From positions 3,345,052-3,409,051 of the forward strand of contig NZ_BAFN01000001.1 in NCBI RefSeq assembly GCF_000949635.1: a stretch of 64,000 nt of DNA. Reading direction: 5' to 3'. Position 1 is the stretch's first letter, and the number at the start of each line of letters is the position of its first letter. Below the pieces are notes generated by a model. That model saw nothing but the letters and a program-made list of their open reading frames with translations, made no database searches and had not been told where the DNA came from. Positions 38,839 to 51,011 of this stretch are shown here, piece after piece. Position numbers and translations under genes: made by a program. Source of the DNA: Candidatus Brocadia sinica JPN1. Lineage in GTDB: Bacteria > Planctomycetota > Brocadiia > Brocadiales > Brocadiaceae.

Positions 38839-39663
38839 TTATCTCATACGTATGGGATAGCATCCTTCAAATTGTTTTTTATTTTCGTACTTAAATTCAG
38901 CAAGTGTCTTTTGTGCATGGATCAAATTGGCATTGTCGCTCGTTTCAAATTCACCCACACAAATAAAAATTTCTTTACCAGTATTTACAATGAATGTGTC
39001 GTAACCTAAGGTATTCTGAATTTCTTTGGCTATTTCTTTTGCCTTTTCAACATTTTCTTTGGTATTTTTATATGATATTACGCGCAATGTCCATTTATCT
39101 TTAATAATTGGCTTTTGTTGTTCACTTTGTTTCTCCGATTTTACCGATGCAGGTTTGTTTGCAGCCTTTTGTGGGGGAACCTCCGCTGGCTCTGCCTGTC
39201 CAAAGGTAGCCTTTTTAGCGTCTTGAGGTTCTATCGTTTCCAACCATTCTTCCGCCTGACTCGATATGCCCTTATTGTATCCAACTTTATGTCCAATAAA
39301 AAAACATGCAATGGATAAAAAAGTCGCCGCTATCGCGCCAATAATAAGGGTCTCTTGCCTTAGTATCACCTCGTCCTTTCTTAAACTTCGTTCATTTTTT
39401 GAAAGAGGGGGGATGGGCAGGGATTCTCTTGGTTTTTCTTTTACAAGAGCGTTTTCTGAGCTTGTTTTCTTGATCCATCCCAGGGGGTCTGCTGCTGGGA
39501 TTGGTTTGCCAACCGCTTTATCCTCAGGAATGATAGGTTTGTATTGGGGACTTGTCTCCGGCGCTTCTGTTTGAGATTTAACTTCATCCTTTTGCGTATC
39601 CTGTACCTTCTGCGGTGGTTTAAATATCTCAAAAAACTCCCTTGAGTCAGTTCCTTTAGTCAT
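38839..39663 (-). CDS. single-pass membrane protein with SPOR-like C-terminal domain
   Basis: 274 residues. A Pro-rich cytoplasmic N-terminus (1-105) is followed by one membrane helix (LIIGAIAATFLSIACFFIGH), then a Gln/Lys-rich linker. The C-terminal 80 residues (KWTLRVISYKNTKENVEKAK, later FIVNTGKEIFICVGEFET) have the beta-alpha-beta pattern and spacing of SPOR repeats, which bind denuded peptidoglycan at division sites. The sequence is divergent, so this is moderate. It ends 16 bases before the small basic protein and may belong to the same operon. Confidence 0.65.
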   Translation of the reverse strand: MTKGTDSREFFEIFKPPQKVQDTQKDEVKSQTEAPETSPQYKPIIPEDKAVGKPIPAADPLGWIKKTSSENALVKEKPRESLPIPPLSKNERSLRKDEVILRQETLIIGAIAATFLSIACFFIGHKVGYNKGISSQAEEWLETIEPQDAKKATFGQAEPAEVPPQKAANKPASVKSEKQSEQQKPIIKDKWTLRVISYKNTKENVEKAKEIAKEIQNTLGYDTFIVNTGKEIFICVGEFETSDNANLIHAQKTLAEFKYENKKQFEGCYPIRMR

Positions 39664-39856
39664 AAATTTTTCACTCCATACTGAGGATAATTTATTGAAT
39701 TCATAAGAATTTCATATAATGGGAGTTACACCAAGCATCCAATGTTTGTTGAATTTTATAACAGATATATGATAAAGTCAAGCGATTTATATCTTTAAAA
39801 CACAATACGTTGACAGCAGTTTAAATTGTGATATACTGCATCCATTTAATTCTTAA

Positions 39857-41932
<2,076 letters not shown>

Positions 41933-41991
41933 ACATGTAAAACAAATGGTTGTTTTTAGAATTTGATTTAGAATTCAAAGGAATAATCCAA

Positions 41992-43353
41992 ATGGAAAAA
42001 TTGATAAAAAATGCCTTGAAATCAGCAAAAGCTGATTATGCGGAAATAAGAATACAGGAGGGGGTCAGTACCGGTATTACCTATGTAGGGAAGGAACTTG
42101 AAAGTATTGGTGAAAATAATGCCTTCGGCGGATGTGTCAGGGCATTGATTAAAGGCGGCTGGGGATTTGTTGCCTTTAATGACATTGCGAATCTGCCAAG
42201 ATATGTGGAAATGGCCTGTGAACAGGCGCGGTTTGTTGGCGCTGCGGAAAGTCAGCTTGCCCCAGTACCTGTAATAAATGACCAGGTAAAAACAAAGGTA
42301 GAAATAGACCCGGCTGATATCTCTTTAACCGACAAACAGGCTCTTTGCAATAAATACAACAACATGATCCTTTCTTCTCCTCAGATACAGACCTCCAATG
42401 TGCGTTATGTAGATTCCCATGGGACAGTATATTTTGCCAGCACAGAGGGTAGTTTTATTGTGCAGGAGACCATTTTTTGTGGAATTTCACTCCTTGCCAT
42501 GGCAAGGGACGGGATGAATGTACAACAGGCCTATCATTCTGTGGGTGATTTACGGGGTTTCAGCAATGTTCAGAATATGGAGCACAAATGCGAAGAAGTT
42601 ACGAAACGTGCGGTAGACCTGCTCTCGGCACAGCCGGTAACGGGGGGTAAATATACCGTTATTGTTGATCCAAAACTTTGCGGTGTCTTTGTCCATGAGG
42701 CATTCGGACATCTCAGCGAGGCCGATTTTATTTATGAAAACAAAAAACTTCGGGAAATCATGGTTCTTGGGAAACGCTTTGGGATCGATGCCCTTTCCAT
42801 TGTAGACGATGGCTCTTTGATTGGAGAGGCAGGATATAATAAATACGATAGTGAGGGTGTTCCGACACAAAAAACCTATCTCATTAAAAATGGTATTTTA
42901 ACAAGCAGGCTCCATTCGAGGGAAACGGCTGCCAAGATGCGCGAAAAACCAACGGGTAACGCACGGGCTATCGGTTATGCACATGCTCCTATCGTACGGA
43001 TGACCAGTACCTATATGGAATCCCGTGATTACACCTTTCAGAAAATGCTCTCCGAAGTCGATAACGGCATTTATGCCATTGGCTCCCTGGGAGGACAGAC
43101 CAACATGGAAATGTTTACCTTCAGCGCCGAAGAGGCTTACATGATACGACACGGGAAAATACAGGAAAAGATACGGGATGTTGTTCTTACAGGGAATGTG
43201 TTTGAGACGCTTATGAATATCGATGCCATCGGAAATGATCTTCAAATACATGGAGGTCTGGGAGGATGCGGCAAGGGCGGGCAATCACCGCTGCGTGTCA
43301 GTGATGGTGGTCCGCATGTCCGTATACGAAATGTCGTTATCGGAGGCCGATGA
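41992..43353 (+). CDS. tldD: metalloprotease TldD homologue
   Basis: 453 residues from the ATG at 41992. The in-frame start at 41950 gives an implausible leader. The TldD zinc motif HExxxH is HEAFGH in CGVFVHEAFGHLSEADF, and the C-terminal GGCGKGGQSPLRVSDGGPHV is family-typical. TldD pairs with PmbA/TldE to form a peptidase that trims unfolded peptides and removes leader peptides of some ribosomal natural products. Its partner gene lies 3.3 kb downstream, with two pilT genes between, an unusual split of the pair. Confidence 0.93.
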   Translation: MEKLIKNALKSAKADYAEIRIQEGVSTGITYVGKELESIGENNAFGGCVRALIKGGWGFVAFNDIANLPRYVEMACEQARFVGAAESQLAPVPVINDQVKTKVEIDPADISLTDKQALCNKYNNMILSSPQIQTSNVRYVDSHGTVYFASTEGSFIVQETIFCGISLLAMARDGMNVQQAYHSVGDLRGFSNVQNMEHKCEEVTKRAVDLLSAQPVTGGKYTVIVDPKLCGVFVHEAFGHLSEADFIYENKKLREIMVLGKRFGIDALSIVDDGSLIGEAGYNKYDSEGVPTQKTYLIKNGILTSRLHSRETAAKMREKPTGNARAIGYAHAPIVRMTSTYMESRDYTFQKMLSEVDNGIYAIGSLGGQTNMEMFTFSAEEAYMIRHGKIQEKIRDVVLTGNVFETLMNIDAIGNDLQIHGGLGGCGKGGQSPLRVSDGGPHVRIRNVVIGGR

Positions 43354-44128
43354 TATGTTAAAAATGATGGAGCAGTTCATGGGATTGTTTAAAAAGGGTA
43401 ACATTACGGCAATTTTTTGAAAATGGTAAGTATTTTGCCCTACGAAATACCGGGATGTTAACTTTTATGCCCGAAGGGCAGACAGTGTATAGCAGGGGGT
43501 GAAGCCCCCCTGAAAATGAATAATAAATTGGTTAGCCCCGAAAGGGCGAAAGGAATTCGCGTGGGTGGCACATTTACATTTTTGGGGATTCATTTTGTGT
43601 TTAGCACAAAAAATAGAGTTCCATTGTTAGATAATACCATCCATGAAAGGCTTTTCTCATATATGATGAAAATTATATTTGGAAATAAGGAGATGTCCTT
43701 TCTCCCCTTTGGGGCTTGTTGTTTTGTATTCAAGATCAGGGGGCTTCACCCCCCTGATATATCCTAACGGCCTTTTCAGGCCTAAACTCGAAGCCAGGCT
43801 AAGTTTCATTTTGCTGAGAATTTTCAAAAAACCAAAATATTGCGAATTTTTAAAGAATATCTGATTTTAAGTCTTTGTTTTCTTTTATCGGAGGGAAAAC
43901 TTTGGCGGGTTCAGATTCGTCCCCGAAATCTTAGTTTGGTAGTCTCGGAGGAGGAATAAACCAGACCAACCTCTCTATCATGCTTGCAGAATGCATCGTA
44001 CTAGCTTTGGTAGTATCCTTTGTCGCACATGGGCAGGACACAAAGAAAAACATACTTATTAAGAAAACAATGAACCATATTATTTGTTCGTGCTCAACGA
44101 GGATTTTTTATCTGACAACCATACATCC
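43354..44128. other. gene-free stretch with REP-like hairpins and an IS200/RAYT-type transposase remnant
   Basis: A decayed frame at about 43560-43680 reads FTFLGIHFVFSTKNRVPLLD, then NTIHERLFSYMMKIIF, the N-terminus of Y1 (IS200/REP-associated) transposases. The His-x-His site is lost. Two opposed hairpins of one sequence flank it: CAGGGGG TGAA GCCCCCCTG at about 43494 and TCAGGGGG CTTC ACCCCCCTGA at about 43736. The rest, up to the pilT start, shows no gene. Confidence 0.6.
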
Positions 44129-45178
44129 ATGGAAATTTTAGAATTACTCACATTCGCTAAAAAAGAGAACGCCTCAGATATTCATATAAGTTCCGGGGAA
44201 CCTCCCATGATCCGTATTCATGGTGATATCAGGAAGATCGACGTTCCACCGCTGAATAAGGAAGCCGTGCATAAGATACTCTATGATATTCTCAATGATC
44301 AGCAACGGAAAACGTACGAGGAACATCATGAGCTTGATTTTGCCATTGCATTGGGTGATACCGGGCGGTTCAGGGTAAATGCATTCCTGCAAAGCAGGGG
44401 AGAATCTGTCGTATTCAGGACGATACCAGCGGCCATTCCGACCCTGGAACAGCTTGATATGCCAAAAATCGTAGGCGAGCTAACGAAAAAAAATAAGGGA
44501 CTTGTGCTTGTGACAGGGCCTACGGGATGTGGCAAATCAACTACACTGGCGGCGATGGTTGACCTTATCAACCGTGAAGAAAAATGTCATATCCTTACGA
44601 TTGAGGATCCCATTGAGTTTGTACATCAGTCTAAAAATAGCCTTATTAATCAACGGGAGTTGGGACCGCATACCCACAGTTTCGCTAACGCCTTGAGGTC
44701 GGCCTTGCGTGAGGATCCAGATGTTATCCTTGTGGGTGAAATGAGAGATTTGGAAACCATTTCTCTGGCGCTCACAGCAGCCGAGACGGGTCACCTGGTT
44801 TTCGGTACTTTACATACATCCAGCGCACCCAAGACGGTTGACAGGATAATTGACGTGTTTCTACCAGAACAACAGGCGCAGGTGCGCACGATGTTTTCTG
44901 AGTCTATTCAGGCCGTTCTTACCCAGCAACTTGTAAAGCGAAAAGACGGGAAAGGACGTGTTGCGGCGCTGGAAATTATGATTGGAACATCGGCAGTAAG
45001 AAATCTCATCAGAGAAAATAAGATTGCTCAGATACCATCGTCTTTGCAGACGGGGCGTCAATACGGTATGCAGACCATGGATCAGGCCTTGATAGAACTC
45101 TGCCAGAAGGATTTGGTTACCAGAGAGGTAATCGAAGGTTTGGTGAGCAGTCATAGTGTTTTGAGCGGTCTTAAATAA
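44129..45178 (+). CDS. pilT: type IV pilus retraction ATPase PilT
   Basis: 349 residues from the ATG at 44129. An N-terminal PAS-like region (ENASDIHISSGEPPMIRIHG) and the RecA core with Walker A GPTGCGKSTTLA, Asp box LTIEDPIEFVH, Walker B DPDVILVGEMRD and the His box TGHLVFGTLHTSSAPKTVDR. It powers pilus retraction, hence twitching motility, adhesion and DNA uptake. A near relative lies 185 bases downstream. Confidence 0.93.
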   Translation: MEILELLTFAKKENASDIHISSGEPPMIRIHGDIRKIDVPPLNKEAVHKILYDILNDQQRKTYEEHHELDFAIALGDTGRFRVNAFLQSRGESVVFRTIPAAIPTLEQLDMPKIVGELTKKNKGLVLVTGPTGCGKSTTLAAMVDLINREEKCHILTIEDPIEFVHQSKNSLINQRELGPHTHSFANALRSALREDPDVILVGEMRDLETISLALTAAETGHLVFGTLHTSSAPKTVDRIIDVFLPEQQAQVRTMFSESIQAVLTQQLVKRKDGKGRVAALEIMIGTSAVRNLIRENKIAQIPSSLQTGRQYGMQTMDQALIELCQKDLVTREVIEGLVSSHSVLSGLK

Positions 45179-45363
45179 AGCGTAAGCTGGCAGGAGACGC
45201 TAAAATGCCAGTAGAAGAAGGGTTGACAGATTGAATTTTATTTTTAAAAGTTTCTTATCTTTTCTTTCTCGTTTCACTGATGTCTCGACTCCACTCAGAA
45301 TCAAGTCGTGTTGATCCAGGAACGGTAGTTTTGATTGCAGCTATGCAGTTCTAGGGAGATTTT

Positions 45364-46470
45364 ATGGAAATGAAAGAACTCCTACAAGAAATGGTTCGTC
45401 TTGATGCTTCGGACATCTATATTACTGTTGATCTTCCTCCCATGTTTCGCCGGGAGGGTGTCAACTTCCCTTTTGGAGTAAAAAAACTTACTGCAGAAGA
45501 TACCCGTTTGCTGGCGGAAAAGTGCATGAATGAGAAACAGAGAAAAGATTTTTATGAAAAGATGGAAATGAACCTTGCCTTGTATTATCCTGAACTGGGC
45601 CGTTTTCGTGTAAATATCTTCTTCCAGCAAAGGAATATTGGCATTGTTATGCGCCGGATAAAAATTAATATCCAAACTATTGATGATTTAGTCCTACCTC
45701 ATATTTTTAAAGATATAGCAATGACGAAAAGAGGGTTGGTGCTTGTCGTAGGTGCAACAGGCTCCGGGAAATCAACTACCCTGGCGGCAATGATTGATTA
45801 CAGAAATGCCAATAACTCGGGGCATATCATTACAGTTGAAGATCCCATCGAGTTTGTGCACCAGCACAAGAAATCCGTTATTACACAGAGGGAGATTGGT
45901 ATAGATACCCTGTCTTTTGGTGACGCACTGAAAAATACCCTGCGTCAGGCCCCAGATGTCATCCTCGTTGGTGAGATCCGCGATACGGAAACTATGGAAT
46001 CGGCCATTACATTTGCCGAGACAGGACATCTCTGCCTGGGAACGCTTCATGCCAACAATGCTAATCAGGCAATAGAGCGGGTTATAAATTTCTTTCCCCC
46101 GGAACGCCACGAACAGATCTATTTGCTGCTTTCGCTGAATCTGCGTTCTATTATTTCCCAAAGGTTAGTGCCGGCGAAGGACGGAAAACGAGCCGCATCC
46201 TTCGAAATATTGCTGGATACACCCAGGGTCAAAGATCTTATACTCAAGAAACAGGTTGAATTATTAAAAGAAACGATGTCAAGAGGGATACAGGAAGGTA
46301 TGTTAACCTTTGATCAATCATTATTCAACCTTTATAAAGAAGGCAAGATTAACTACGAAAATGCTATTGCATATGCTGATAGCGCCAATGATCTGCGTTT
46401 GCGTATAAAGGCGGAAGGAATAGGCGAAGTGAAAGAAGACAAACCCGCAAGTTTTAAATTAATGCAGTGA
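45364..46470 (+). CDS. second PilT-type ATPase (PilU-like)
   Basis: 368 residues with the same core: SDIYITVDLPPMFRREG, Walker A GATGSGKSTTLA, TVEDPIEFVHQHK, DVILVGEIRD, TGHLCLGTLHANNANQAIER. The N-terminal region departs from PilT and the C-terminal tail is longer, as in PilU, which assists PilT when retraction load is high. The close tandem arrangement with pilT supports a PilT/PilU pair. Confidence 0.85.
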   Translation: MEMKELLQEMVRLDASDIYITVDLPPMFRREGVNFPFGVKKLTAEDTRLLAEKCMNEKQRKDFYEKMEMNLALYYPELGRFRVNIFFQQRNIGIVMRRIKINIQTIDDLVLPHIFKDIAMTKRGLVLVVGATGSGKSTTLAAMIDYRNANNSGHIITVEDPIEFVHQHKKSVITQREIGIDTLSFGDALKNTLRQAPDVILVGEIRDTETMESAITFAETGHLCLGTLHANNANQAIERVINFFPPERHEQIYLLLSLNLRSIISQRLVPAKDGKRAASFEILLDTPRVKDLILKKQVELLKETMSRGIQEGMLTFDQSLFNLYKEGKINYENAIAYADSANDLRLRIKAEGIGEVKEDKPASFKLMQ

Positions 46471-46610
46471 ATATGAAACCGCAGTCATTACAGTATTGCC
46501 TTGTAAAAACTTCTCAGGAGAGGTATTGGCAGTTTGCCTTCAGCCGACTGCTGATCGCTAATAGCTATTAAGTTTTGATGATGCATTTTAGACAAACAGA
46601 GGTCAAAAAC

Positions 46611-47924
46611 ATGAATAAAATTGAAGAAAAAGTCCTGGAATTGGCTTTAAAACAGACCCCTTCTGCAGAGGTTCTTTACGACGAAGGTGAGTCACGGTCG
46701 GTGAGTTTTGAAAATAATAAGTTAAAATACGTAAATACAAAATCTATCCGTGGAATTGGACTTCGTGTAATTAAAGATGGGAGGATTGGATTCTCCAGTA
46801 CCACCGATCTCAGGAAACCTGAGAAACTGGTTGCCAATGCTATAGAAAGTGCAAAATTTGGCCAGACTGCCGCCTTCGAATTCCCTTCCGGGAATAACTT
46901 TCCAAAGATTGCCATGTTTGATCAGCAGGTAGTAGACTATCCTATCCACAAATGTGTGGAGATTGGGAAAGAGGCCATTGAGAGGGCATTATCGGTAAAT
47001 TCCAGCTATGAATGTAGCGTAAGTATGGGGAAAGGGCACGGGATGCGAAGGCTTATCAATTCAAAGGGGCTGGATATTTCCATTGCCTCCTCATCGTTTG
47101 GCATAGGTATAGAGATATTGGAGGTGAAAGGACAAAGTTTACTCTGGGTTGGGGAAGGGGAAAGCTCAAAAGGTCTTGTTACTGACCTCAATAAACACGT
47201 TGATAAGGCGTTGAAAGGCTTAAAGCTTACACAAAAGGAACTGAAATTAAAAACAGGTGCTTATCCTGTGGTGGTTACGGCAAAGGCTATGGGAAACTTG
47301 CTTGCAACCTTCGAAACCGGTTGCAACGGGAAGCTGGTGCAAAAAGGCGCCTCACCTCTTACCAATAGATTGGGTGAAAAGATTATCGATGAACGGGTCA
47401 GTATTTATGATGATGCTACAATCGATATGGCCGATTCCAGCTATCCGTGGGATGGGGAGGGTACACCATCGCAGCGCACCCCATTGTTTGAAAGGGGTGT
47501 CTTAAAAAATTACCTCTTTGACTTGCAAACGGCTGGAATAATGAAAACAAAGTCCACCGGGAACGGCAGCAGAGGTTTTTCTTCTCAGCCTTCTCCAGGT
47601 AATTCAAATGTTACCGTTGAACCTGGTAATATGTCCTTCGAGGCCATGATAAAGGACGTCAAATATGGTGTGCTGGTTGATCAAGTGCTCGGTGGTGGTC
47701 AGAGCAATATCCTTGCTGGAGAATTCTCCGTAAACATCGATCTGGGATATTTGATTGAGAATGGGGAAGTTGCAGGCAGGGTAAAAGACTGTATGATAGC
47801 GGGAAATGCCTTTGGGGTGTTTAATAATATTGTAGCGATCGGTGATAGGGCTGAATGGCACGGTTCGACAAAAGTACCGCCCTTTTATTTTAGGGCAATG
47901 AATATTGCCGGTAATGCTGACTAA
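46611..47924 (+). CDS. pmbA: PmbA/TldE-like protein, TldD partner
   Basis: 437 residues from the ATG at 46611 (46575 is an earlier in-frame start). It lacks HExxxH. PmbA marks are SFENNKLKYVNTKSIRGIGL, then RVIKDGRIGFSSTTD, ISIASSSFGIGIEI, GEGTPSQRTPLFERGVLKNY, LFDLQTAGI and the end GNAFGVFNNIVAIGD. It forms the inactive-fold half of the TldD/TldE protease. The tldD homologue is at 41992. Confidence 0.9.
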   Translation: MNKIEEKVLELALKQTPSAEVLYDEGESRSVSFENNKLKYVNTKSIRGIGLRVIKDGRIGFSSTTDLRKPEKLVANAIESAKFGQTAAFEFPSGNNFPKIAMFDQQVVDYPIHKCVEIGKEAIERALSVNSSYECSVSMGKGHGMRRLINSKGLDISIASSSFGIGIEILEVKGQSLLWVGEGESSKGLVTDLNKHVDKALKGLKLTQKELKLKTGAYPVVVTAKAMGNLLATFETGCNGKLVQKGASPLTNRLGEKIIDERVSIYDDATIDMADSSYPWDGEGTPSQRTPLFERGVLKNYLFDLQTAGIMKTKSTGNGSRGFSSQPSPGNSNVTVEPGNMSFEAMIKDVKYGVLVDQVLGGGQSNILAGEFSVNIDLGYLIENGEVAGRVKDCMIAGNAFGVFNNIVAIGDRAEWHGSTKVPPFYFRAMNIAGNAD

Positions 47925-47996
47925 TTTTGTGTGTTGAATACGGTGTAATAGATAAAAATAGAGATGTTATGTGATTGGCTCAAATGAGAAAAAGTT

Positions 47997-49832
47997 ATGA
48001 AGCAAGCACTTTCTAAAAAGTGGAATTTACTCACAATTGCGCTTTTGTTTTATATTTTTTTCCTCCTTTTAACGCCGCTTGATCGGTTTAATGAAAAAAT
48101 TCCTGCAAATTTCCATAAAGGTTTTTTTTCAATTATCAGATTTGATATTGCTGCCGATGATGGAGGACATTATGCCTATTTGAGGTCGCTCTTCTTTGAT
48201 CATGATATTGATTTTTTTAACGAACCATTTTCTTTATTAATGCGACTTAATAAAACAACCGGATACATCAACAATCCATGGCCAATTGGTGCATCTATTT
48301 TGTGGTTACCTTTCTTTCTGCTTGGTCATTTAATAACAATTATTCTGAATATTTTTGGTTGTAATCTTAGTGCAGATGGTTATTCTTTCCCGTACATATC
48401 AATGATCGCTATAGGATCGATTTTTTATGGATTTTTGGGCATAGTATTCATCTATAAATCCCTATGTCATTTTTTTAAATCAGAAATTGCTTTAATTACA
48501 GTAATTTCAGCATTTTTTTCTTCGATTTTAACATATTACGTCTATATAAGACCTTATATGGATATGAGTTTAGATTTCTTTAACTTGTCACTATTTATTT
48601 ATCTATTCACAATATTCATTGTAAATAAACCTTTTAGTAAAATGTTTTATCTGTTTTTCGGCATCGTATGCGGTATGTTATCCATAACAAGGTTTAATGG
48701 AGTAATTTATACAATTAGTTTCTTTTTTTATTTATTTTGTACGTTTCTTTTAAAGGTAAAAAGAAGAGAAAAAATAGAATGGTGGTCAGAGTTTAGGAAT
48801 TTATTTTTTGTTTTAGTTGGATTTTTTATCACAATAGCGCCACAGTTAATTGTTAATTTCATCTTAAATGGTTCTTTGTTGAATACAGGCCCAGCCTTTG
48901 GTATGAATGTTTCCACATTCAAAGTGGATATATTCATTGATAGGGTTGTCAATATTTTAATAGGTAAAACCGGAATACTTTATCAGTGCCCTATCTATAT
49001 TATAGGTTTTGCAGGTTTTGTAATAATATCATTCTTACGACGTAGCCAAAAAAATGAAAAGTTAAAGCTTTTTTGTATTTCGATTTTTTTAGCGTTTTTT
49101 TCTCAAATAATGTTAACTGCAAGACTATCTGGTTTTGGAAGCGAATATGGGATTAAATTTTTATCTTCTTCAATTGTTTTAATAATGCCTGGAATTGCTG
49201 TATTTTTGGACTACTTCTGGGGAAAAAGGGTTGTTATAGCTTTTAGTTTCGTGGCAATTTTTCTGGTTATCTGGCAATATATTCAACTAATACAATACAA
49301 AATTATCTTTGATTATAATGAGTTTTCTGTTGCAAAAGCGCTTTCAACAATTTTTCTTATCATGAAGAGCAATATAAATCTTCTTTTGAGATCTTCAAAT
49401 ATCTTTGCTTTACTATCTCACGGTCATTTTTATATCGACACCATGGCAGATAGTTACTTTTTAATTTTTATCCCGCTCCTTTTGGCGATATTCATTTCAG
49501 TTTCAATAGTGTTAATATGGAAAAATGTGCTTTCTGGCATTGTTAAAAATAAAATATTGATTTTAACTAATGTAATCATATTCCTGCTTTTTTCAATTAG
49601 TTTGGGTTATTTCCTAATCAGACAACCAAAAAAAACGCAAGAAGAAATAAAGGAAAGAATCATGCTTTATTCGAAATTGGAACCGATAGAGGGAAATCTT
49701 GTAAGCATAGAATTTCTATTACTGGACTATACCCTTGGAATTAAAAAGAAAGATAACAATTATTTTGCTTTAATTAAGTATAAGAATGAAGTTAAAGGCC
49801 TTAATCCAGCGACAATTTTAAATTTACCTTGA
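47997..49832 (+). CDS. polytopic membrane protein, glycosyltransferase-like (GT39/PMT-like)
   Basis: 611 residues, about 12 membrane helices and strongly AT-rich codons compared with its neighbours. The first loop has DIAADDGGHYAYLRSLFFDH, D-D and H residues placed like those of lipid-linked-sugar GT-C enzymes. I do not recognise a precise family. GT-C enzymes transfer sugars from polyprenyl-phosphate donors outside the membrane. The next gene makes a polyprenyl-phosphate-sugar intermediate, which supports this. The AT bias hints at transfer. Confidence 0.55.
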   Translation: MKQALSKKWNLLTIALLFYIFFLLLTPLDRFNEKIPANFHKGFFSIIRFDIAADDGGHYAYLRSLFFDHDIDFFNEPFSLLMRLNKTTGYINNPWPIGASILWLPFFLLGHLITIILNIFGCNLSADGYSFPYISMIAIGSIFYGFLGIVFIYKSLCHFFKSEIALITVISAFFSSILTYYVYIRPYMDMSLDFFNLSLFIYLFTIFIVNKPFSKMFYLFFGIVCGMLSITRFNGVIYTISFFFYLFCTFLLKVKRREKIEWWSEFRNLFFVLVGFFITIAPQLIVNFILNGSLLNTGPAFGMNVSTFKVDIFIDRVVNILIGKTGILYQCPIYIIGFAGFVIISFLRRSQKNEKLKLFCISIFLAFFSQIMLTARLSGFGSEYGIKFLSSSIVLIMPGIAVFLDYFWGKRVVIAFSFVAIFLVIWQYIQLIQYKIIFDYNEFSVAKALSTIFLIMKSNINLLLRSSNIFALLSHGHFYIDTMADSYFLIFIPLLLAIFISVSIVLIWKNVLSGIVKNKILILTNVIIFLLFSISLGYFLIRQPKKTQEEIKERIMLYSKLEPIEGNLVSIEFLLLDYTLGIKKKDNNYFALIKYKNEVKGLNPATILNLP

Positions 49833-49909
49833 GGATTCGCTATAAAAGGAGTTGATTTGCATGAGAAAAAATTATTACCCCAGTAGGAGACATTTCATAA
49901 GGAAATATA

Positions 49910-50788
49910 GTGCTATTTAAATACATCCTTTTATCAATGAGACCTGAGCAATGGATAAAAAACTTTTTTGTGTTCACTGCTCTATTATTTTCAAAAAACA
50001 TGTTCGATCTATCAAAGGATTTCAAGTCCTTTGCCGGGTTTCTGATCTTTTGCGGAATCACGGGTTGTGCCTATATCGTAAACGACCTTATCGATCTGGA
50101 AAAAGATAAACTACACCCTGTCAAATCTCAAAGGCCCCTTGCATCCGGAAAGCTAAAAACGAATACCGCGATTGTAATAATTTTCTTTATTTGTTGTGCC
50201 GGACTCTTTCTTGCATTTTCCATGGGCCTTTTTTTTGGGATTATTGTTCTTGCCTATTTTTTACTCAATATAGGATACAGTCTCTATTTGAAAAGTATCG
50301 TGATTATTGACGTTGTTACTATTGCGGCAGGATTTGTGCTAAGGGTTTTGGGCGGCGCAGTCATTATCTCGGTGGCCGCATCGCAGTGGCTGATCCTCTG
50401 TACGATCCTTTTGGCCCTATTTCTTGGTTTTAGTAAGAGGAGACATGAACTTGTCCTCTTGGAGGATAGCGCTACAAATCATAGGAAGGTACTTGAACAT
50501 TACAGTCCCTATTTTCTGGATCAGATGATAGCCGTTGTTACTGCATCCACCGTAATTTGCTATGCATTATACGCCATGTCAAAAGATACTATTGAAAAAC
50601 TGGGAACGTCAAAACTCATCTATACGATTCCATTTGTCTTGTATGGCATTTTCCGATATCTTTATTTAGTGCATCAAAAAGAAAAAGGCGGCAGTCCAAC
50701 GGAGATTATGTTTACCGATAAACCCATGATTATCAATATATGCCTATGGGTTGTTTCTTCTGTTGTATTTATTTACATCATACACTAA
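49910..50788 (+). CDS. decaprenyl-phosphate phosphoribosyltransferase-like UbiA-family enzyme
   Basis: 292 residues from a GTG start, with AAGGAAA upstream. Nine hydrophobic helices. The UbiA prenyl-diphosphate motif reads CAYIVNDLIDLEKDKLHPVK (N-D-x-x-D), and the N-terminus MRPEQWIKNFFVF is typical of the DPPR-synthase branch (mycobacterial UbiA). That branch transfers phosphoribose to decaprenyl phosphate, the first step to lipid-linked arabinose. Together with the membrane glycosyltransferase upstream, this suggests pentose-containing surface glycans. Confidence 0.85.
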   Translation: MLFKYILLSMRPEQWIKNFFVFTALLFSKNMFDLSKDFKSFAGFLIFCGITGCAYIVNDLIDLEKDKLHPVKSQRPLASGKLKTNTAIVIIFFICCAGLFLAFSMGLFFGIIVLAYFLLNIGYSLYLKSIVIIDVVTIAAGFVLRVLGGAVIISVAASQWLILCTILLALFLGFSKRRHELVLLEDSATNHRKVLEHYSPYFLDQMIAVVTASTVICYALYAMSKDTIEKLGTSKLIYTIPFVLYGIFRYLYLVHQKEKGGSPTEIMFTDKPMIINICLWVVSSVVFIYIIH

Positions 50789-51011
50789 AATGAGGACACA
50801 AATTACGTAGATTGCGCAGATTTTATGGCATAAATTTCCGCAGATTATGGGTATCTTTTGCCTGTGTAATCTGTAAAATCTGTGCTTTTAAACCCTTTTG
50901 GCGGCATAGGGGCATGCCTTGCTATGCGCAGCATTTTAAGTAATTGCGCATAAATGACTGAGTTTTTTCAGGGTTATTAAAAATAAAATACTATATCATG
51001 CCCAATTATTT

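Noticed and set aside
43900-44010. tRNA-like sequence near GGTTCAGATTCG
   Set aside because: No acceptor or anticodon arms can be paired around it.
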